From an uncultured Gammaproteobacteria bacterium (GTDB lineage Bacteria; Pseudomonadota; Gammaproteobacteria; Pseudomonadales; Pseudohongiellaceae): a stretch of 64,000 nt of DNA. The position numbers were made by a program, and so were the translations under genes. Below are positions 63,601 to 64,000 of the stretch, piece by piece. The DNA lies in the NCBI GenBank assembly GCA_913060695.1, contig CAJXUA010000001.1, forward strand, positions 277,132-341,131, given 5' to 3'. The number at the start of each line of letters is the position of its first letter. Position 1 is the first letter of the stretch. The notes beneath the pieces are model-generated. The model ran no database searches, was not told the origin of the DNA, and was given only the letters and a program-made list of their open reading frames with translations.

Positions 63601-63836
63601 ATAGTCCATTGGAGACGTCTGCACCGGGAGAGGATATTCTCGGCAACCCCAATACCGGCACCGTGAATATTACGGTGGATCTTGATGCGGCGGGCCTGAG
63701 TTATCTGAGCTTCGAGTGGGATGATGCGGGTGATGATTACAACGATGATCCAACCGGTCAGATCGAATTCGGGCAATATCGTATGCACGATCGCATCATT
63801 AATTGGCAGGAAATCTATAACAGCCCGAGTCCTTAA
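51672..63836 (+). CDS. mshQ: giant MshQ-like adhesin/surface protein
   Basis: About 4,054 residues, far longer than Vibrio MshQ (about 1,000-1,400). A signal peptide (HIVSLVALATVFLFGLALAQ) is followed by a Gly-rich domain to about 318 ending SAGVVIVRYL, seven Ig-like/invasin-type repeats (about 321-1014), a sugar-binding-like insert, four MshQ-type repeats (about 1238-1737), another lectin-like insert, DUF11-type repeats (about 2342-2656; SYQFVVKNNGDG, IYTLRITNNGPDA), one more MshQ repeat near 2950, a MAM-like domain, a final repeat near 3260, and a C-terminal DUF6701 domain (FRYGRLVVNNAYGPETEDLA). Many Cys pairs fit export. Likely carried at or by the pilus as an adhesin. TTG at 51609 is an alternative start; no clear ribosome site is seen at either. 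Confidence 0.9.
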   Translation: MSAPRHNSDHSPHFSRLAKLLSRARRHIVSLVALATVFLFGLALAQVPGPVSLQGSGGTITSDGLYRVHTFTAGGNFIPPPGITSVDVLVVGGGGGGSRTGNNEGGGGGGAGSFLNLTGVAINSASATAVVVGAGGAGATSNGSNGTSGGQSRFIAQTSRDANGGGGGGTGGSPGLSGGSGGGGGASGSGSPAGGSATAGGNVGGNSFGSNTNNQRAGGGGGGAGQAGFNATSQNGGNGGTGASSTISGNTVTYAAGGGGAGFVSGGAGGSGGLGGAGSTNNTSAGNGSGFGSGGGAGRRGNNGGNGSAGVVIVRYLAPQLTVNTQPSTTAGAGVSFAQQPQIRLTQGDGVTGINGVTITASLASGGGTLGGTLTAVTAGGGYATFTNLSLSGAEGAKTIAFTAANATGQVVSNVVTLQSTLTVQTQPPASVQRGATFSTAARAFNNASVAQNGVAVTVSILSGGGTLNGTLTQNTSSGIATFSNLSISGAPGVRVLQFTATNWRSVSTSNVTVTASTLAITQQASSTVTQGVVFPQQPIVRALDGGGNPISGVDVTAAIASGSGAISGTVTRTTDASGYATFTNLLIGGSTGVHTLRFTATNWNQVVSSNITVNAPTKFLTVNTQPSTSANLGQVLPVQPIILANDGSPVAGVVVTAAINSGPGTLGGTLTATTNASGLASFSSLYITGVSGSHTLRFTSPTWSQAISNTINILPSTLTITQQASATVESAEVFATQPIVRALDASGNPISGLSIAATIQSGGGTLGGTLTAITDGSGLANFSNLSITGTLGDRVLRFTTSGWNSVDSSPVSVIPSPLVVLQQASTPEESGVVFSQQPIIEARDGNDSPISGVVVTASIFSGGGTLGGTLTATTDASGQATFTNLQITGANGERVLRFTATNWQFVDSNAITIFAKLGIMTQASALTTSGAVFAQQPVVEARDGSNALISGVEVSASLFTGTGVLSGTTTETTNGSGLATFTDLAIAGAPGGRTLQFSASGWGSVESATIDIAGGPGTCAFEGGVIGSQLVRLLGCTTAQVNPAADSISIDVPGGTVAGDVLVTFIAAHQSSVYNVAGWTKLSEDGSGGSQTLSVFTRVATSSEPASYTFTEGSSNTRFIYGTMMRYTGGSGNVLVSTANTGNNSTAQAPTLTTSLADTLIVRLASVRNNLVPNPASGGIVSGHRNITQDSANNSDGAAAYYNETSVTTVATANFTNSSNRWVAQTIGVEPASAYHFEISHGASHGTCSATTPITITAYDSYGVQVTNFAGTMTLTSSGGAGNFTLNTTLPNTGTPANFSNGTSNDGVATYTFDPSDGGQIVLDFSSSTIGTITFDAVGQYQRTVTPVSPAPGQSAQVVTETAQTQNYALSMVMGACAFRISHDGNGSVCSIDPITISVVDSLGTKVNYAGNINLSTAGVTGGNWIKTSTPADANGTLDNGAANDGAATYTFVAADAGDIILNFQDNTVETVNFNITAAGVSAPAGPYDPNFVVTACSFRITHSGSMDVCSPEEITITLVNNLGVPVTNYTGTINLTTTTGRGSWAKTTPPTNAEGTLTDPIQGDGGATYQFVLADAGTITLKFVHPGASGVVNINVSDGATLDPRNSASTYDQNITVGLCQFEISHSASATACEIEAVTITVRDSVGGLAVDYEGTMTLATSSNHGNWLVNTGSGVLTDVAGDDNGVATYKFGASDDGQVILDFSTPHAEIVNFDAIDNAIIVDVTLDPNLVVSSCLPGLVGSASCVVGSSTTLAIPARSAVAAQRSRMVLMFVFGANTTNVTSASFNSASMTLIRRQQDPNDGGNITELWGILDSNLPTAAGTYTGSFTAGPLGAAMCLLAVNEVEQVFPTALSPADSGPLNSVAGAGFTKTTSITTQENNSLVVVGTSIDTNNYWNFADPSPDYLARIFGVTGPRAANPDNGSDPAEDEARFVGAAGRLPTAGLSDIVETIEFGGFADTPAGTQVVAAFKPLIGGAPLASGYVPVLLEQTFAGNLSYRAIGATLRSTYNEDSPTPLGCNFVNFATGAQAPLTLPVGSTVRAAYLYWAGSGDNALGQVDADVNFGVTGSEVPITADEIFLIEDTGLSNNLDYFTGFKDVTSLVTASGNYTLKNLTVQSGAPWNGTQACAGIWGLVAIYDHPDEHLRVVNVFQGFQPFQNSAFTLVPRNFRMATNDVAQNLPNGQVTHITVEGDETLNSPDNKEGLGIQTAPGSTSYTSIVSSLNPLGQEFNSTVTRPVYVYDAGSGYYVFDNTAGVNSDGYEIDVPGPQVSSGGPRIGNSWGLDVDTHYIAGGNSGTLLYNFAIDGAEAEQITTRYSAEQDLVMLISEVISVTNFPVADLEVTTTETSTFKVNSEGSYQFVVKNNGDGGFDGGYANGEVLVAGILPEGMTFASGSSIGGTGWSCSVTTNPGAYSCTYNIATTWTGGATTGQLASGESLPPINATVTIGDSSFFPLQNNNAKNVARLIHSGGSCAVTAVGVIPAPEDCNRSPQFDNFNDLEGGNIDINDLDDKQTNNNNVDSVTTVVKGVEVDLTMDKFVEDILEAGSSGIYTLRITNNGPDATTATVTVNDTQPVGVTFQSAAGTGWVCPSPPGNLVCTYSGSLGVGQTTDILLTVDVTGADGSFVTNTASVSAGAFNFDVNNTNNSDQDITEIEGPPVASQEKFLLSVSSLGALTSIGGLSNFTDDDYIIYDPVTDTATMFFDNSALGFNVNDADAVHLLKNGHIVISAKTAGSIGSGAGLINFGPGDLVVYDPILGTASLLFDGSAIFGGPNPGDNNITAVYVNNDGSIDIAVERSGPGSTIGSNNLSVVNTNIIRYYPPGVGGALAGTAVNIIELDSLLDTSDTGAIITGFYRRVDPNNTNSTLQNYILTIQDPNDGIITTGIGYDPSTGTVVTQDDITQIDQTGATTTSNLFLGDVEIGIFESTGNLSNLLIDAIHVLEDPYVGHFRISEYGGSATVCSPAGLQLRISKHEGLTHSRDTDYYGSVRLTTDTGIGDWAIVSGNGTLNNGTADDGVAIYTYVPSDGGTVILSLNQSVAGTVNIDVTNGIAREGIPAGVGSEAPLFTYSAGVTLNYLDSFSTISYANQNGTHAWGANWTENDVVTPAGPTAGDVRVTGGKAVFRRTGGTTQPSLMRSIDLSGATLQSNLLLSFSYSYANLGTFEEFVVEARHSSAAAWQQVALYKRGTTLPNVASGNALSGNLNLSAVFTGTPSASTQIRFRVVQGFNTTATFSIDDVKLTAETNNCNVSPLGVSHYKISINGVNSGTYNGVACVGAEVTITGHDGAHSPIAPGAIPIYLTSSTNKGNWSRVITGGGVLNNGTVNNGAATYTFPATETSVTLRFDYTGPATNPEIVNINVTDNTNTELGTEDPNYSVSQVGLRVLNSGTGDAVTPIPLQIAGKPSNVNPIASILYVQVVNSSGTNPGVCEPLFSVGETLDIQFAAQCDDPTQCVTATETFQVNGTSVPLIDLPGPVNYTNVPITLTDVGGGVPGAPIVINYSDVGKMRLHSRFDIPFGDNVNPLLATKSGDTITATSNQFIVRPFGFDIDFSDGRANNGSGDTSYATDHTGSRWRIAGESFDTTVSAVAWESGDDTNNDGIPDSGADLSNNHVTPNFDQDSDAGNYSVQLSVIENKVPGGIAGLLTNDDFDGFAFGANTHSINYNEVGIIDLRADIVNGSNTVIPYLGTANVEGKVLNVGRFYPNLFAVTQKTLTGRSDLVCTPDSGFTYMNEPFQVEFELSAKGLTDSGNYTTVNYRGNYAKLDSFGELSLVALNDISGASDVDYTARLANSSVPSSFAGTWSSGVLTLSGDMIFQRNAAATPDGPFPAMQIAFKPTDNDGVTIDPARIDVLTSLGVLDVDLDIFPTEPGTAAYYLIDEHEFRYGRLVVNNAYGPETEDLALTFLVEYYNGSEFVRNMLDNCSVLDIADVSFVTGTYTGDLDSGETELIAPDTVKFLNGQTQGYENIALPSDSPLETSAPGEDILGNPNTGTVNITVDLDAAGLSYLSFEWDDAGDDYNDDPTGQIEFGQYRMHDRIINWQEIYNSPSP
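52632..54713 (+). repeat. seven tandem ~300-nt Ig-like repeats in mshQ
   Basis: Units start near 52632, 52935, 53227, 53532, 53828, 54127 and 54424, each opening LTVNTQPS/LTITQQAS-like and containing SGGGTLGGTLTA then ATFTNLSITG. Nucleotide identity is moderate, so they are old duplications that can still recombine. Confidence 0.85.
55383..56880 (+). repeat. four tandem MshQ-type repeats
   Basis: Units begin FEISHGASHGTC, FRISHDGNGSVC, FRITHSGSMDVC and FEISHSASATAC, each about 125 residues, with a conserved Cys and a NDGxATYxF core. Single related units recur near 60523 (FRISEY) and 61450 (YKISIN). Confidence 0.85.
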
Positions 63837-63850
63837 GCTTTTGGGAAAGC

Positions 63851-63937
63851 TGTAGGAGCGCCGGCCCTATTTATGGGGGGCTTGCCCGCGAAAAACTTTG
63901 AGTTGCTCCAAGCTATTCGCGGGCAAGCCCGCTCCTT
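63851..63937. repeat. REP-like palindrome with an interrupted left arm
   Basis: Right arm 63915-63937 (ttcgcgggcaagcccgctcc) matches the REP at 36040-36126. The left arm starts gtaggagcg, is broken by about 17 extra bases (ccggccctatttatggg) and resumes gggcttgcccgcgaa at about 63878. It follows the mshQ stop. Confidence 0.8.
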
Positions 63938-64000
63938 GTATGTTGACGCTGCAGTACTTGATAAGCTTTGAGGCAGTTACCGGGGAAGCCGTCCGCTCCT

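Overview
This 64 kb window looks like the chromosome of a free-living, probably marine, gammaproteobacterium of the broad Pseudomonadales/Cellvibrionales lineage. The basis is a syntenic block resembling the Pseudomonas order (trmL, secB, rhodanese, gpmI, envC, ctpA, yibQ, hisFAHB, asmA, mutY, yggX, tRNA-Phe), an MSHA-type pilus locus, and REP-like palindromes of Pseudomonas style. The species cannot be fixed from sequence reading alone.

Region 1 (1-10.3 kb) is a nitrogen-metabolism segment. Two DUF1989 proteins (the first cut by the window edge), a biotin carboxylase of the urea/guanidine carboxylase family and allophanate hydrolase form one plus-strand operon. This gene set matches the guanidine-degradation pathway, so the carboxylase may act on guanidine rather than urea. 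A secreted metallo-beta-lactamase-fold protein follows. On the minus strand are an unrecognised exported protein and a NirB-like flavoprotein reductase that lacks the siroheme half.

Region 2 (10.83-22.67 kb) is an AT-richer genomic island inserted in the 3' end of tRNA-Phe. It is bounded by a 21-bp direct repeat and has a P4-type integrase beside the tRNA. The tRNA's presumed terminator now lies outside the far end of the island, and two further tRNA 3'-end fragments beside it suggest earlier integrations. Cargo: an AlpA-like regulator, a HUH-type replication protein followed by a gene-free stretch with iteron-like repeats, a possible PD-(D/E)XK protein, a DnaQ-like protein with a broken active site, a secreted HNH nuclease, a 4 x 24-residue repeat protein, a reverse transcriptase with a 337-nt structured leader, a SIR2-domain protein, and a coupled pair of a membrane-anchored dUTPase/dCTP-deaminase-fold protein and a flavin-reductase-like protein. 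This is the most likely place for an undescribed defence system, in particular leader RNA + RT (+ repeat protein, + SIR2).

Region 3 (22.65-36.7 kb) is core genome: tRNA-Phe, yggX-mutY-asmA, the hisBHAF operon, yibQ-ctpA-envC-gpmI in the opposite direction, then rhodanese, secB, a REP palindrome and trmL.

Region 4 (37.0-63.8 kb) is a long MSHA pilus locus: PilM/N/O-like inner-membrane proteins, MshK, secretin MshL, ATPase MshM, TPR protein MshN, extension ATPase MshE with c-di-GMP-binding motifs, platform MshG, pseudopilins MshF/A/C/D/O/P, and a giant MshQ-like adhesin of about 4,050 residues. A small antisense gene and a strong hairpin separate mshP from mshQ. A second REP palindrome with an interrupted arm closes the window.
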